From CAWCBH01 sp963793785 (GTDB taxonomy: Bacteria > Actinomycetota > Thermoleophilia > Solirubrobacterales > 70-9), in assembly GCA_963793785.1 (NCBI GenBank), contig CAWCBH010000003.1, positions 496,001 through 560,000 of the forward strand: DNA of 64,000 nucleotides. Reading direction: 5' to 3'. Position numbers and translations under genes: made by a program. This document shows positions 45,480-53,846 of this stretch, piece after piece (the first letter of the stretch is position 1; the number at the start of each line of letters is the position of its first letter). The notes under the pieces are model-generated. The model was not told where the DNA came from and searched no databases. It saw nothing but the letters and a program-made list of their open reading frames with translations.

Positions 45480-47273
45480 TCAGCCCCCGGACGTCTGGGT
45501 CTCGTCGGACTCGAGGCAGGCTGCAACGGCAGCGCGAACGGTCGGGTAGAAGGCCCGTTCCCCGATCTCGTCGACCACCCCGCCCGCTGCTAGCAACTCC
45601 CGCACCTGCGGCTTCACCCGTGCGACCACGAGGCGCACGCCGTCTCGCCGCAATGCCTTTGCGAGATCGGCCAGCGCCCCCGCCCCCGTCGCATCCACGT
45701 GCGCGACGGCTTCGGCATCGAAGACGAGCCAGCGCGCCGGCTGTGGCGCTCCGCGGAGGGCCTCCCTGACCCGTCCCTTCACGTAGCGCGCATTTGCAAA
45801 GAAGAGGCGGTCGTCGAGGCGGTAGACGACAACCCCGGGGGTGACGCGGGCCGAGGCGTGCAGCTGGACGTTGGCATAGCGCCCAAGGCGGTCGACCCAG
45901 CCGAGCACCGCGTCGTGCGGGCGGGCGCTTCGGCGCACCACGTCGACGATCGAGAGCGCAACCGCGATGGCGAGCGCCTCCAGGACTCCCAGCACGGCGA
46001 CGCCCGCGAGCGTCACGGCGGCGATCCAGAACTCGAACGGGCTAACCATCCGCAGACCACGCCAGGCTTCGCGGTCGACGAGCCCCATCGCAGCCACGAC
46101 GATCACCGCCCCAAGTACCGGCGAGGGTAGGTACGACATCGGCTCGGTCAGGAAAAGCAGCACAAGCGCGATCACCCCCGCGGCCATGAGGCCGGCGAGC
46201 TGCGTTCGCGCCCCCATCTGGTCGTTGACGGTCGTCCGCGCCCCGCTGGCGCCGAGCGGGAACCCCTGCGTGACTCCGGCGGCAGCGCTCATGCCGCTGA
46301 AGGCGAGCAGCTCCTGGTTCGCGCGCACGTCCTGGTTGTGCTTCCCGGCGAACGTCCTCGCTGTGAGGATTCCATCTGCGAAGGTGACCAGGAAGATCCC
46401 GATCGCCGCCGGTATCAGAGACGCGACGTCGCCGGCATCCTGATCGGGGATGGACAGGCTCGGCAGGCCGGCGGGGATCGCGCCGACGACGGCGACGCCA
46501 TCGGCCTCGAGATCGAGCGCATAGGAGGCGACCACGAAGCCGACGACGACCAACAGAGCCGCAGGAAGCCGCGGGAGGAACGCGCGGGCGGTGAACAGGA
46601 CGAGCAGCGAGATAGCGCTGACGAGCACCGTTACCCCGCTTGCGCCACCGAGATCCCCCGCCGCCTCAACCGCCTGCGGGATCGGCTCGGTCGCGTCGAT
46701 CTCCACCCCCAGAAGCTTCCCCAGCTGGGCGCAGATGAGCACGATCGTGATTCCATGGATATAGCCGACCAGCACTGGGCGCGAGAAGTAATCCGCGAGC
46801 CAGCCCAGGCGCATCAGCCACGCGAGCAGGAAGCAGGCGCCGACGAGCAGCGCGAGCATTGCCGCGAGAGCCGTCGCCTCGGCGGTTCCAGCCGCGGCCA
46901 GCGGAACGAGGGCCGCGCCCGTGAGCGCGGCGATCGCGCCCTCTGGACCCACGATCAGCTGCCGGGACGAACCAAGAAGTGCGAAGAGCACCGCCGGCAG
47001 CAGCAGCGCATAAAGTCCGTTGATCGGCGAGAGACCCGCAACCTCGGCGTATGCCATGCCCGAGGGAAGCGCCAGGGCTGCCACCGTCAACCCGGCGAGC
47101 AGATCACGGCGCGCATCGCTCATCCGGTATTGGGGAATCCGTGCGCTGACGGGGAGCAGGCGCTCGTGCAGGGGATCTCGCGGAGCGGCCTTGAACGGCG
47201 ACCTTCCCCGCCGATAGGCGGCGGGCGGCGGTTCCTCGGGGTCCGCGTTCCGCGCCCGGGCCTGCATCATCAT
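45480..47273 (-). CDS. SulP-family anion transporter with STAS domain
   Basis: A 597-residue SLC26/SulP transporter. The membrane part has the family's signature LLAGLTVAALALPSGMAYAEVAGL near 60-83, GPEGAIAALTGAAL and IGIFLVTFADGILTARTFA. The C-terminal STAS domain (about 440-570) reads VVYRLDDRLFFANARYVKGR and VFDAEAVAHVDATGAGALADLAKAL. Substrate could be sulfate, bicarbonate or another anion; not decided by sequence. ATG 47273 is one of three consecutive Met codons. A possible weak shared box lies at 47347. Confidence 0.85.
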   Translation of the reverse strand: MMMQARARNADPEEPPPAAYRRGRSPFKAAPRDPLHERLLPVSARIPQYRMSDARRDLLAGLTVAALALPSGMAYAEVAGLSPINGLYALLLPAVLFALLGSSRQLIVGPEGAIAALTGAALVPLAAAGTAEATALAAMLALLVGACFLLAWLMRLGWLADYFSRPVLVGYIHGITIVLICAQLGKLLGVEIDATEPIPQAVEAAGDLGGASGVTVLVSAISLLVLFTARAFLPRLPAALLVVVGFVVASYALDLEADGVAVVGAIPAGLPSLSIPDQDAGDVASLIPAAIGIFLVTFADGILTARTFAGKHNQDVRANQELLAFSGMSAAAGVTQGFPLGASGARTTVNDQMGARTQLAGLMAAGVIALVLLFLTEPMSYLPSPVLGAVIVVAAMGLVDREAWRGLRMVSPFEFWIAAVTLAGVAVLGVLEALAIAVALSIVDVVRRSARPHDAVLGWVDRLGRYANVQLHASARVTPGVVVYRLDDRLFFANARYVKGRVREALRGAPQPARWLVFDAEAVAHVDATGAGALADLAKALRRDGVRLVVARVKPQVRELLAAGGVVDEIGERAFYPTVRAAVAACLESDETQTSGG

Positions 47274-47346
47274 CGGCCCCCGCTCGAGGTCGCGCGCGGC
47301 TGGAGCGTTCGCTGAGCCAACAGCGCCGCGACGGTGCCGACGACAT

Positions 47347-47366
47347 CATCAGCCGGAGGGGGTGAC
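47347..47366 (-). promoter_or_regulatory. Weak shared box upstream of the SulP gene
   Basis: GTCACCC-CCTC-CGGCTGATG matches 7 of the key positions with the normal 4-nt gap, but no CTAG-type -10 follows 19 nt later. Reported as weak. Confidence 0.4.
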
Positions 47367-47478
47367 CTCGGTGACCGCGGGCTCGATCGCGGGGGGGAGA
47401 CTGGTTTTCGGCCGGCGGGAGCCCTACCCGTTCCGCCCGTTCGGACTTCCGAACGCACCCGGGTCATACGGGGTGCAA

Positions 47479-47520
47479 GGCCGCGGGAGCCCGGCGATCC
47501 GTCGCCGAGCTCCCGCGGCC
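47479..47520 (-). terminator. Strong hairpin downstream of the DUF7144 gene
   Basis: GGCCGCGGGAGC (47479-47490) pairs perfectly with GCTCCCGCGGCC (47509-47520), with an inner GGCGA/TCGCC pairing. It lies 20 nt beyond the DUF7144 stop (minus strand), so it most likely ends that transcript. No T-run follows. Confidence 0.7.
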
Positions 47521-47540
47521 GCTGGCTCATTCTGGGCGGC

Positions 47541-47945
47541 TCAGGGGCCCGACGGGGGCCTCGTACTCGGGCCGACCTCTTCCTCCTCGCCGAAGACGAT
47601 GAGGCCGTGGACGACGTAGACACAGAGGGCGAAAACCGCGAGCGACCACCACGGGTAGGCGCCGCCGATCGAGAGCAGGGCGCCGATCGCGCCGAGGCTG
47701 CCGGCGATGATCCCGATCACCCGCCCGTAGACGTTGCCGGCCATCAGCGAGAACCCCGCGGTGAGCTGAACTACCCCGAGGATGATCAGAACCCAGCCGA
47801 GGGTGCTGAGGTTGGTGAAGACGTACCTCGTGTCGTTGACGAAGACGTTCGCATCGTCGAGGGCACCGATGCCGTAGATGATGTTGATCGTGCCCACCAG
47901 CAGCAGCAGTGTTGCTGCGAACACAACCCGTCCGGCACCTCTCAC
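47541..47945 (-). CDS. DUF7144-family four-helix membrane protein
   Basis: 134 residues. Four helices: VVFAATLLLLVGTINIIYGIGAL, LGWVLIILGVVQLTAGFSLM, VIGIIAGSLGAIGALLSIGG and WSLAVFALCVYVVHGLIVFG (landmarks), with DDANVFVNDTRYVF between the first two. It is the reference copy for two relics (49029-49167 and 56331-56420). GTG 47945 is preceded by AAAGGAG. The tail is Glu/Pro-rich. Confidence 0.75.
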   Translation of the reverse strand: MRGAGRVVFAATLLLLVGTINIIYGIGALDDANVFVNDTRYVFTNLSTLGWVLIILGVVQLTAGFSLMAGNVYGRVIGIIAGSLGAIGALLSIGGAYPWWSLAVFALCVYVVHGLIVFGEEEEVGPSTRPPSGP

Positions 47946-48026
47946 TTGGCACTCCTTTCTGTAGGGACGCCGCTCCTTCGCGGCCGCCGCGCCGGCAGCG
48001 AAACAGCCGACGCAGGGCGACTGTAG
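47886..48026 (-). repeat. Inverted 140-bp duplication, copy A (functional promoter and 5' end of the DUF7144 gene)
   Basis: From the -10 (ACTGTAG on the plus strand) through the leader and the first 20 codons. Copy B is at 49029-49167 in the other orientation. The stretch around the start codon, including AAGGAGTGCCAAG, is identical in both copies; outside it they differ by scattered substitutions and a few indels. Confidence 0.8.
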
Positions 48027-48065
48027 CCCGCCGCAGCGGAGCGATCCTCACCCGGATCGGGTGAA
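48020..48065 (-). promoter_or_regulatory. Shared-box promoter 7, upstream of the DUF7144 gene
   Basis: Box TTCACCC-GATC-CGGGTGAGG (48046-48065), 19 nt, then CTACAGT at 48020-48026. Leader about 70 nt. Strong match. Confidence 0.75.
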
Positions 48066-48148
48066 TGCCGAATGCTGGTTCACCCAAGCAAAGAGGGGAG
48101 GCGGACCCTTGATGCAACTACTGCTCGCGACTATTCAAGGAGCCCCCT

Positions 48149-48300
48149 ATGCCCTCGACCCAATCGCCTGGCCTCTCCGATTAGAAGCTGCAGGAGCTCC
48201 ACAGGCTGATCCAGGGTGCTGACAGCGTGGAGCTGAAGCTGACCGTGCCCGACGAAGACCGCCGCTCATCCTCAGTCGAATGGTCGCGTCGGGTTCGGGT
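48149..48300 (+). pseudogene. CYTH-domain relic
   Basis: ATG 48149, with CAAGGAG upstream, opens a frame interrupted at codon 12 by TAG (48182). The same frame then reads KLQELHRLIQGADSVELKLTVPDEDRRSS, the EXEXK-like start of a CYTH domain (ELKLTVP), after which similarity stops. The remaining frame is unlike a CYTH protein. A premature stop plus loss of the rest of the domain marks it as decayed. Confidence 0.55.
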
Positions 48301-48478
48301 TTATGCCGCGCAGGGCCTTACCGACGACGACGACGCGATACGCGCCGTGCGGTACGCCGTGCGGGGGGTCGCGCGGGGCGTCGCGCGGCACTCGGACCGG
48401 GACCCGGGCCGGGGCCCCGAACGATCCTGCGACTTCCGAGCATTTCTTCCTCCAGACTGTCGTGGTGAGTTTCGTTTC

Positions 48479-48898
48479 CTAGCTGGCCTTCACGCCATCA
48501 GCGTCGATGTCGTGAAGCTGCCTAGCCTCCTCGGCGGAGAGCACACCGATCGCGACCAGGTCGAGCGGGCTTATGAATCCGTCGCCGATGCGAAACCCGC
48601 CCGCACGGGCGATCGCGTCCCGCAGCGGCACCGCCCAATGATGCTCGAGCAGGATCAGCGCCGCGGCTGAATCGCTCGGGATCTCCTCGAGAACGTCCCA
48701 GGCCTCCTCGTCCGAGAAGAAGCTGATGCCGTCCTCCGCCGCCTCGGCGCCGGCAATGACGCCTGCCTCCATCCCCTCCTCGCCCTCGATTCCGAGGCCG
48801 ATCAGAGCGCCGACCTTGCTCCCAAGCTCGATCGCTTCCTGCTCGGACAGAGATCGGCCTGGCCCCGAAACACTCGACGAATCAAAGCCTGGACGCAT
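48479..48898 (-). pseudogene. N-terminally truncated DUF6325/DUF1269-like paralog
   Basis: The frame reads EAIELGSKVGALIGLGIEG, then EAWDVLEEIPSDSAAALILLEHHWAVPLRDAIARAGGFRIGDGFISPLDL (landmarks), resembling the C-terminal part of the protein at 41545-42006 (ENRWAAPFAAAVRRSG). The roughly 60-residue N-terminal domain is missing. Its only ATG (48896-48898) is inside the shared box, so a transcript from that promoter would start downstream of this codon; a start at ATG 48772 would then be needed. Either an internal deletion fused promoter and gene or the 5' part was replaced. Confidence 0.5.
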
Positions 48899-48915
48899 CA
48901 CCCCTTAAGAGTGAA
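48870..48915 (-). promoter_or_regulatory. Shared-box promoter 8, at the truncated paralog
   Basis: Box TTCACTC-TTAA-GGGGTGATG (48896-48915), 19 nt, then CGAGTGT (48870-48876), a partial -10. The ORF ATG lies in the box. Spacing is conserved though sequence is weaker. Confidence 0.55.
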
Positions 48916-49028
48916 ATACCGGCCCGGAACCGCCCCGATCCCGATCAGCTCGAATAGCCGATCGAGCGAAGCCCTCGGCGAGCGCGCGGGCGTTCTCTTG
49001 CGTGGCCTGTGTTGCCCACGGCCTGCGG

Positions 49029-49167
49029 CTACGGTCGGCCTGCGCCGGCTGTTTCGCGGTCGGCGCGGCGCCCGCGAAGTAGCGGCATCCCAACGGAAGG
49101 AGTGCCAAGTGAGAGGTGCCGGACGGGTTGTGTTCGCGCAACGCTGCTGCTGCTGGTGGGCACGATC
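49029..49167 (+). pseudogene. Inverted 140-bp duplication, copy B: dead DUF7144 promoter/5' end
   Basis: Same sequence as copy A in the opposite orientation: CTACGGT (the old -10), leader, AAGGAGTGCCAAGTGAGAGGTGCC, then the first codons. A missing base after GTTGTGTTCGC shifts the frame and similarity ends at GGCACGATC. The activator box is missing. It is a relic lying upstream of the small membrane protein gene; the rest of this 378-nt gap holds promoter 9. Confidence 0.7.
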
Positions 49168-49199
49168 GATTCTCTTCCGCCGCCGTCTGACCCCCCGGA

Positions 49200-49245
49200 A
49201 TCACCCGAATTGTGTGACGACCGCCCCGCATCCCCGGGCTAGAGT
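49200..49245 (+). promoter_or_regulatory. Shared-box promoter 9, upstream of the 64-residue membrane protein
   Basis: Box ATCACCC-GAAT-TGTGTGACG (49200-49219), exactly 19 nt, then CTAGAGT (49239-49245). The right half of the box is weaker than in most copies. It starts 33 nt downstream of relic copy B. Confidence 0.7.
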
Positions 49246-49278
49246 CGGTTGGCGGTCCCAACGGAAAGGAAGTCGGAT

Positions 49279-49473
49279 TTGCTCTGGATAGGCCTTGGAA
49301 TCCTTTACGTCCTACTGCTCGTCACCCTCGGCCTCATGTCGCTCAGAAAGGGTCACTGGGTGATGTTCATCCTCGGATTCCTCCTGCCCCTGTTCTGGCT
49401 GATCGGGGCGATGATCGCGCCCACGGAGGCTGCCAGGAGGCCGGACGCGGTTGGAACCAACCAGGTCAACTAG
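49279..49473 (+). CDS. Small two-helix membrane protein
   Basis: 64 residues from TTG 49279, chosen because AAAGGA lies 9 nt upstream. Two helices (LWIGLGILYVLLLVTLGLMSL and WVMFILGFLLPLFWLIGAMIA) and a polar tail. The pattern resembles superinfection-immunity-like small membrane proteins, but I do not claim that function. Expressed from the shared-box promoter 9. Confidence 0.6.
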   Translation: MLWIGLGILYVLLLVTLGLMSLRKGHWVMFILGFLLPLFWLIGAMIAPTEAARRPDAVGTNQVN

Positions 49474-49599
49474 CGCAGGGCGCCAATTCAAAGGGATGCA
49501 AGGCATGCGAGGACATCCTCTCCATTCGACGGCGTTCACGGCTGTTCGTCTGCGCTCTGATCGCCGCCGGATACGGCGATGACGACGAGACAACGACGA

Positions 49600-49815
49600 C
49601 TGGATCCGCCGGGGAGAGTGTGGAGGTCAGCAAAGCGACGAACACGCCGAGTCGAGTGAGGATGTAGGTGATCGTGAAGGTCTGCGTTCCGGAGCTGATC
49701 GAGGTCAGGTCTCCGTAGCCCACGTGGTCCCGGCGGGCGATCGGAGTAAAGGGCCGGGCCAGACGGCGACGAGCGCCTGCGCCAGTCCCCGGAAGGCAAG
49801 GAGGGGTGGAATCAC
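49600..49815 (-). pseudogene. Potassium-channel relic
   Basis: GTG 49815 begins IPPLLAFRGLAQALVAVW, matching the N-terminus of the intact channel at 60608-61006 (VPLLLAFRGLARAMAAVW). The filter region then appears only in another frame as VGYGDLTSISSGTQTFTITYILTRLGVFVALLTS. The 40 or so residues between, which hold the first helix, are lost. This gene fragment is non-functional. Confidence 0.75.
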
Positions 49816-49854
49816 CGGCGGGTGTTCGCCGCATCCGTGCGCTTTCCTGGGCGA

Positions 49855-51141
49855 CTAGCGAGCCGAGGAGGCCTGCTGGACCAACCCGCGGGTACGGGTC
49901 ACCTCGGCCGGGGTACTTTCCATCGGCGGCGCCTTGTCGCGGGGGTGGCGCTCGAACCAGCGCGCATAGCGGTTGGCCAAGGGAGCGGCGCTGAGGCCGT
50001 GGGCGAAGACGGAGAGCCCCACGGTGAGGTAGATCGCGACGACGATCAGGTGCTCGTGGGGAAGCTGGGACTCCTCGATCAGGATCACCGCGAAGACGAT
50101 CGATGCCAGACCGCGGGGTCCGAACCAGCCCAGAAAGCCGAGCGTCGGCAGCCGAGCGCGCGAGCCCAGCATCGCGATCACGACGGGCACGATCCGAATC
50201 ACAGTCAGGCTGAGCACCGCGTAGAGGGCGAGCTGCCAGGTGACCTCCCCCAGCGCGGGTCCGAGCAAGATCGCCCCGAAGAGCACGAAGGTGAGGCCGT
50301 TGAGCACGCCGCCGACCTCCTCGGTGAGCCGGTTGACGTCCTCGGGGTCGCGCTTGATCACGGCGCGGAAAGCCAGGCCGGCGACGAACGCCGCGATGAA
50401 GCCGGATCCGTGCAGGGCGACGGCGGTGCCGTAGCCGAGGGCGGCGCCGGCGGCCGGCATCACCTGACGCCAGGTCCCCTCGATCAGGTCGCGGCGGCCG
50501 GCGTAGACGATGACCGCTCCGATCAGCAGCCCGGAGGCGACTCCCCCGACGACGCCGTAGCCGATCTCCTCGAGCAACAGGGTCGCCGCGCTTCGCCCTT
50601 CCGAGATGTGCGATTCGACATCTGCGGCGGCAACTGCGGCGAACAGCAGCGGCACGCAGATCCCGTCGTTGAGCCCGCTCTCTACGTTCAGGCTCTGGCG
50701 GATCTGACCCGGGACGCGCGGCTCGGTGACGACTGCCTGGCCGAGGGCGGCGTCGGTGGGCGCCAGGATCACCGCCAGGATCACGGCCTCGCCAACCGTC
50801 AGCTGATCGAAGATCAGCGCAGCGGCCAGGGCGCCAAGGCCGATCGTCAGCGGTAGGCCGATTCCGAGCAGGCGGAGCGGCAGCGAGATCTCGCGCCGCA
50901 GCTTCCCGAGGTCGATGCGCGAGGCGTCGGAGAAGAGCACCAGCGCCAGCGTCGCCTCCGCCAGCGCTCGCACGGTCGAGCTGGTGCTCGAGATGTCGAC
51001 TGCGTCGAGTGCCTCGGGGCCGATCAAGAGCCCGATAGAGACGAACAGGATCGCGGTCGTGATCGGCGTTCCCGACAGCCTCTTCGAGACGGTGGCGACG
51101 GCGATCAGCGCCAGCGCCAGGATCGTCAGGGACCACTCCAC
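49855..51141 (-). CDS. CPA1-type cation/proton antiporter
   Basis: A complete 428-residue, about 12-helix antiporter. It starts EWSLTILALALIAVATVSKRL and has EALDAVDISSTSSTV, RLLGIGLPLTIGLGALAAAL and the NhaP-type GLNDGICVPLLFAAVA (a family Asn-Asp ion site), then VLFGAILLGPALG and FGPRGLASIVFAVIL. The C-terminal tail is Arg/Pro-rich (RHPRDKAPPMESTPAEVTRTRG). Exchanges sodium or potassium for protons in the family. GTG 51141 is the start. An N- and C-terminal relic of a second copy lies at 61046-61183. Confidence 0.87.
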   Translation of the reverse strand: MEWSLTILALALIAVATVSKRLSGTPITTAILFVSIGLLIGPEALDAVDISSTSSTVRALAEATLALVLFSDASRIDLGKLRREISLPLRLLGIGLPLTIGLGALAAALIFDQLTVGEAVILAVILAPTDAALGQAVVTEPRVPGQIRQSLNVESGLNDGICVPLLFAAVAAADVESHISEGRSAATLLLEEIGYGVVGGVASGLLIGAVIVYAGRRDLIEGTWRQVMPAAGAALGYGTAVALHGSGFIAAFVAGLAFRAVIKRDPEDVNRLTEEVGGVLNGLTFVLFGAILLGPALGEVTWQLALYAVLSLTVIRIVPVVIAMLGSRARLPTLGFLGWFGPRGLASIVFAVILIEESQLPHEHLIVVAIYLTVGLSVFAHGLSAAPLANRYARWFERHPRDKAPPMESTPAEVTRTRGLVQQASSAR

Positions 51142-51324
51142 TCAGATCCTCTCGATCATCGGGTCCCCGATCGGCCAAAGAAGGGGCAAGACGAAGGCGA
51201 ACCTCCCCCGCGAAGCACGGAGCGGCTCGCGGTCTGAGGCCACGCGGTGAGACTCGCAGCCCTGGATCTGCATGGCAAGGGCTCCCGGCGGCTTGTGCGC
51301 CTTTTGCCTTACGACGCCGCTGAT

Positions 51325-51370
51325 TTCATCCTCATCGGATGATGCGCCAAGCCGGTGGCTGCGGTTCGAT
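51325..51370 (+). promoter_or_regulatory. Shared box 10, upstream of the sulfatase gene
   Basis: Box TTCATCC-TCAT-CGGATGATG (51325-51344). The 7-mer 19 nt later (GTTCGAT) is a weak -10. The inner CATC/GATG dyad is perfect. About 62 nt before the sulfatase ATG. Confidence 0.55.
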
Positions 51371-51405
51371 CGACTCAGTTCGATCACGAGCCGAAGGAGA
51401 ATTGC

Positions 51406-53817
51406 ATGGACCCGATCGATCGCACCGTGCTGCCGATGCCCGACCCGGAGTTCAAGGGGAAGGCCGGTCGCACCCTGGACGCCTCGAAGGCCGACTGGTC
51501 GATGCAGGCGCCGGTGCGTCCGCCGCTGGGAGCGCCCAACGTCCTGCTGGTGCTGATCGACGATGCAGGCTTCGGCAACCCGGAGACCTTCGGCGGCCCG
51601 GTCGAAACCCCGAACCTGACGCGGGTGGCCGACGCCGGCCTGCGCTACAACCGCTTCCACGTCACCGCGGTCTGCTCGCCCACCCGGGCGGCGACCCTGA
51701 CCGGCCGCAACCACCACTCGGTCGGGTTCGGCTCGCTCGGCGAGCTCCCGGGCCCGTTCCCCGGATACTCGGCGGCGCTGCCGAAGAGCTGCGCTCCGGT
51801 CGCGAAGACCCTGCAGATGAACGGCTACGTCACCTCGGCCTTCGGCAAGTGGCACCTGACGCCCGACCACGTGCAGGGCCCGGCGGGCCCGTTCGACCGC
51901 TGGCCGAACGCCTGGGGCTTCGACTACTTCTGGGGCTTCCTCGGCGGCGAGGCGGGCCAGTTCGATCCCATGATCACGGAGAACAACACGACGATCGGCG
52001 TGCCCGAGGACGAGGACTTCTACTTCCCGGACGCGATGGCGGACAAGGCGATCGAGTGGCTGCACGGGGTACGGGCGCAGGACGAGCAGAAGCCGTTCTT
52101 CATGTACTTCTCGACCGGATGCGCTCATGCGCCTCATCACGTCCCCAAGCACTGGGCCGACAAGTACACAGGCCGCTTCGACGAGGGCTGGGACCGCTAC
52201 CGGGAGGAGACGCTGGAGCGGCAGAAGAAGCTCGGCGTCGTTCCCGAGGACACCGAGCTCACGCCCCGGCCCGACGCGATGCCGGCCTGGGACTCGCTGA
52301 CGGACGAGCAGAGGAAGCTCTACGCCCGCCAGATGGAGGTGTACGCGGGCTACCAGGAGAACGCGGACTACAACGTCGGCCTGCTGCTCGACGCGTTGGA
52401 GGAGCTGGGCGAGCTCGACGACACGCTCGTGATCTACATCTGGGGCGACAACGGCGCCAGCATGGAGGGCACGCCTACCGGCGGATTCAACGAGCTCATC
52501 GTCCACAACGGGATCACGCTCACCGAAGAGGAGCAGCTCGAGCAGATCGAGCAGTACGGCGGCCTCGACGCATGGGGCGGACCGCTGACCGCGCCGCACT
52601 ATTCTTCCTGCTGGGGCTGGGCCGGCAACGCCCCGTTCCGGTGGGGCAAGCAGATGGCCCAATACCTCGGCGGGGCACGCGATCCGATGGTGGTCTCTTG
52701 GCCGAGACGGATCAAAGACAGGGGCGGGTTGCGGGAGCAGTTCACCCACTGCATCGACCTCGCCCCGACGATCCTCGAGGTCGCGGGGATCCCGCAGCCG
52801 GTGCGCGTGAACGGGATCGAGCAGAAGCCACTCGAGGGCACCAGCTTCGCCCATACGTTCAGAGACGCCGAGGCCGAGGAGCGCCACACGCAGCAGTACT
52901 TCGAGAGCTTCGGCTACCACGGGATGTACAAGGACGGCTGGTGGGCGAGCTGCAAGCCGTTCAAGCTCCCGTGGGACATCACGCAGGAGACGCTGAGCAA
53001 GTTCGCGCCTGGCCGCTACGACCCTGACACGGAGGAGTGGGAGCTCTACTACCTGCCTGACGACTTCTCGCAGGCCCGGGACATCGCGGCGGAGAACCCG
53101 AAGAAGCTCGAGGAGCTCAAGGCGCTCTTCTGGGAGGAGGCCGAGCGATACAACGTGCTGCCGATGCTCGGCGGGTACTCCGTGTTCTTCGGCATCCTGC
53201 CGCCGATGGTCGGCCGGACGAAGTTCAATTACCGCTCCGGGGTGCAGAACATCGCCTCGGGGATGATCCCGAGGATCTACGGGCACTCGTACTCGATCAG
53301 CGCCGATCTCGTGGTGCCCGACGACGGCGTGGAGGGCGTGATCGTCGCAGAGGCCGACCACCTCGGCGGGTTCGCGCTGTTCGTCGACGGCGGGGTGCTG
53401 AAGCACACCTACTCGACGATGGGCGTCTACGTTTACACGCAGGCTGCATCGGAGCCGCTGCCCGCCGGCGACGTGAACGTCCGCATGGAATTCGCCGCCG
53501 ACGAGGCGAAGCCGGGTACCGGTGGCCAGGCGACGCTGTTCGTCAACGACTCCGAGGTGGGCAGCGGGCGCATGGACCGGACGGTTTCGATCCGCTTCAA
53601 CGCCTACGCGGGCATGGACATAGGCCGCGACAACGGCCTGCCCGTGGATCGCAGCTACGACGATCGCTCGCCCTTCCCCTTCACCGGGGAGATCAAGAAG
53701 GTGACCTTCGACCTCAAGCCGCACCTCACCACTACGGGCGAGGAGGACGAGGAGCTCGAGCTGCAGCTACACCAGGAGCATCACCAGATGGCTGCGGCGC
53801 ACGGCGCAACCGCGTAA
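51406..53817 (+). CDS. Arylsulfatase-type sulfatase
   Basis: An 803-residue alkaline-phosphatase-superfamily sulfatase. The N-terminal region has APNVLLVLIDDAGFGNPETFGG (metal-site Asp pair), then the sulfatase signature VTAVCSPTRAATLTGRNHH with Cys90, the residue the FGE converts to formylglycine, and GKWHLTPDH near 155. A C-terminal beta-sandwich occupies the last 250 residues. No signal peptide is seen, as in AtsA-type enzymes. ATG 51406 follows AAGGAGA. It shares its promoter type with the FGE gene at 40280. Confidence 0.93.
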   Translation: MDPIDRTVLPMPDPEFKGKAGRTLDASKADWSMQAPVRPPLGAPNVLLVLIDDAGFGNPETFGGPVETPNLTRVADAGLRYNRFHVTAVCSPTRAATLTGRNHHSVGFGSLGELPGPFPGYSAALPKSCAPVAKTLQMNGYVTSAFGKWHLTPDHVQGPAGPFDRWPNAWGFDYFWGFLGGEAGQFDPMITENNTTIGVPEDEDFYFPDAMADKAIEWLHGVRAQDEQKPFFMYFSTGCAHAPHHVPKHWADKYTGRFDEGWDRYREETLERQKKLGVVPEDTELTPRPDAMPAWDSLTDEQRKLYARQMEVYAGYQENADYNVGLLLDALEELGELDDTLVIYIWGDNGASMEGTPTGGFNELIVHNGITLTEEEQLEQIEQYGGLDAWGGPLTAPHYSSCWGWAGNAPFRWGKQMAQYLGGARDPMVVSWPRRIKDRGGLREQFTHCIDLAPTILEVAGIPQPVRVNGIEQKPLEGTSFAHTFRDAEAEERHTQQYFESFGYHGMYKDGWWASCKPFKLPWDITQETLSKFAPGRYDPDTEEWELYYLPDDFSQARDIAAENPKKLEELKALFWEEAERYNVLPMLGGYSVFFGILPPMVGRTKFNYRSGVQNIASGMIPRIYGHSYSISADLVVPDDGVEGVIVAEADHLGGFALFVDGGVLKHTYSTMGVYVYTQAASEPLPAGDVNVRMEFAADEAKPGTGGQATLFVNDSEVGSGRMDRTVSIRFNAYAGMDIGRDNGLPVDRSYDDRSPFPFTGEIKKVTFDLKPHLTTTGEEDEELELQLHQEHHQMAAAHGATA

Positions 53818-53846
53818 CCGCCCATGCCCAAGAAGGAGAAGAAGCC

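Noticed and set aside
51141..51185. Palindrome-like CGATCATCGGG...CCGATCG before the antiporter
   Set aside because: It does not have the box order or spacing and lacks a -10; looks like chance in GC-rich sequence.
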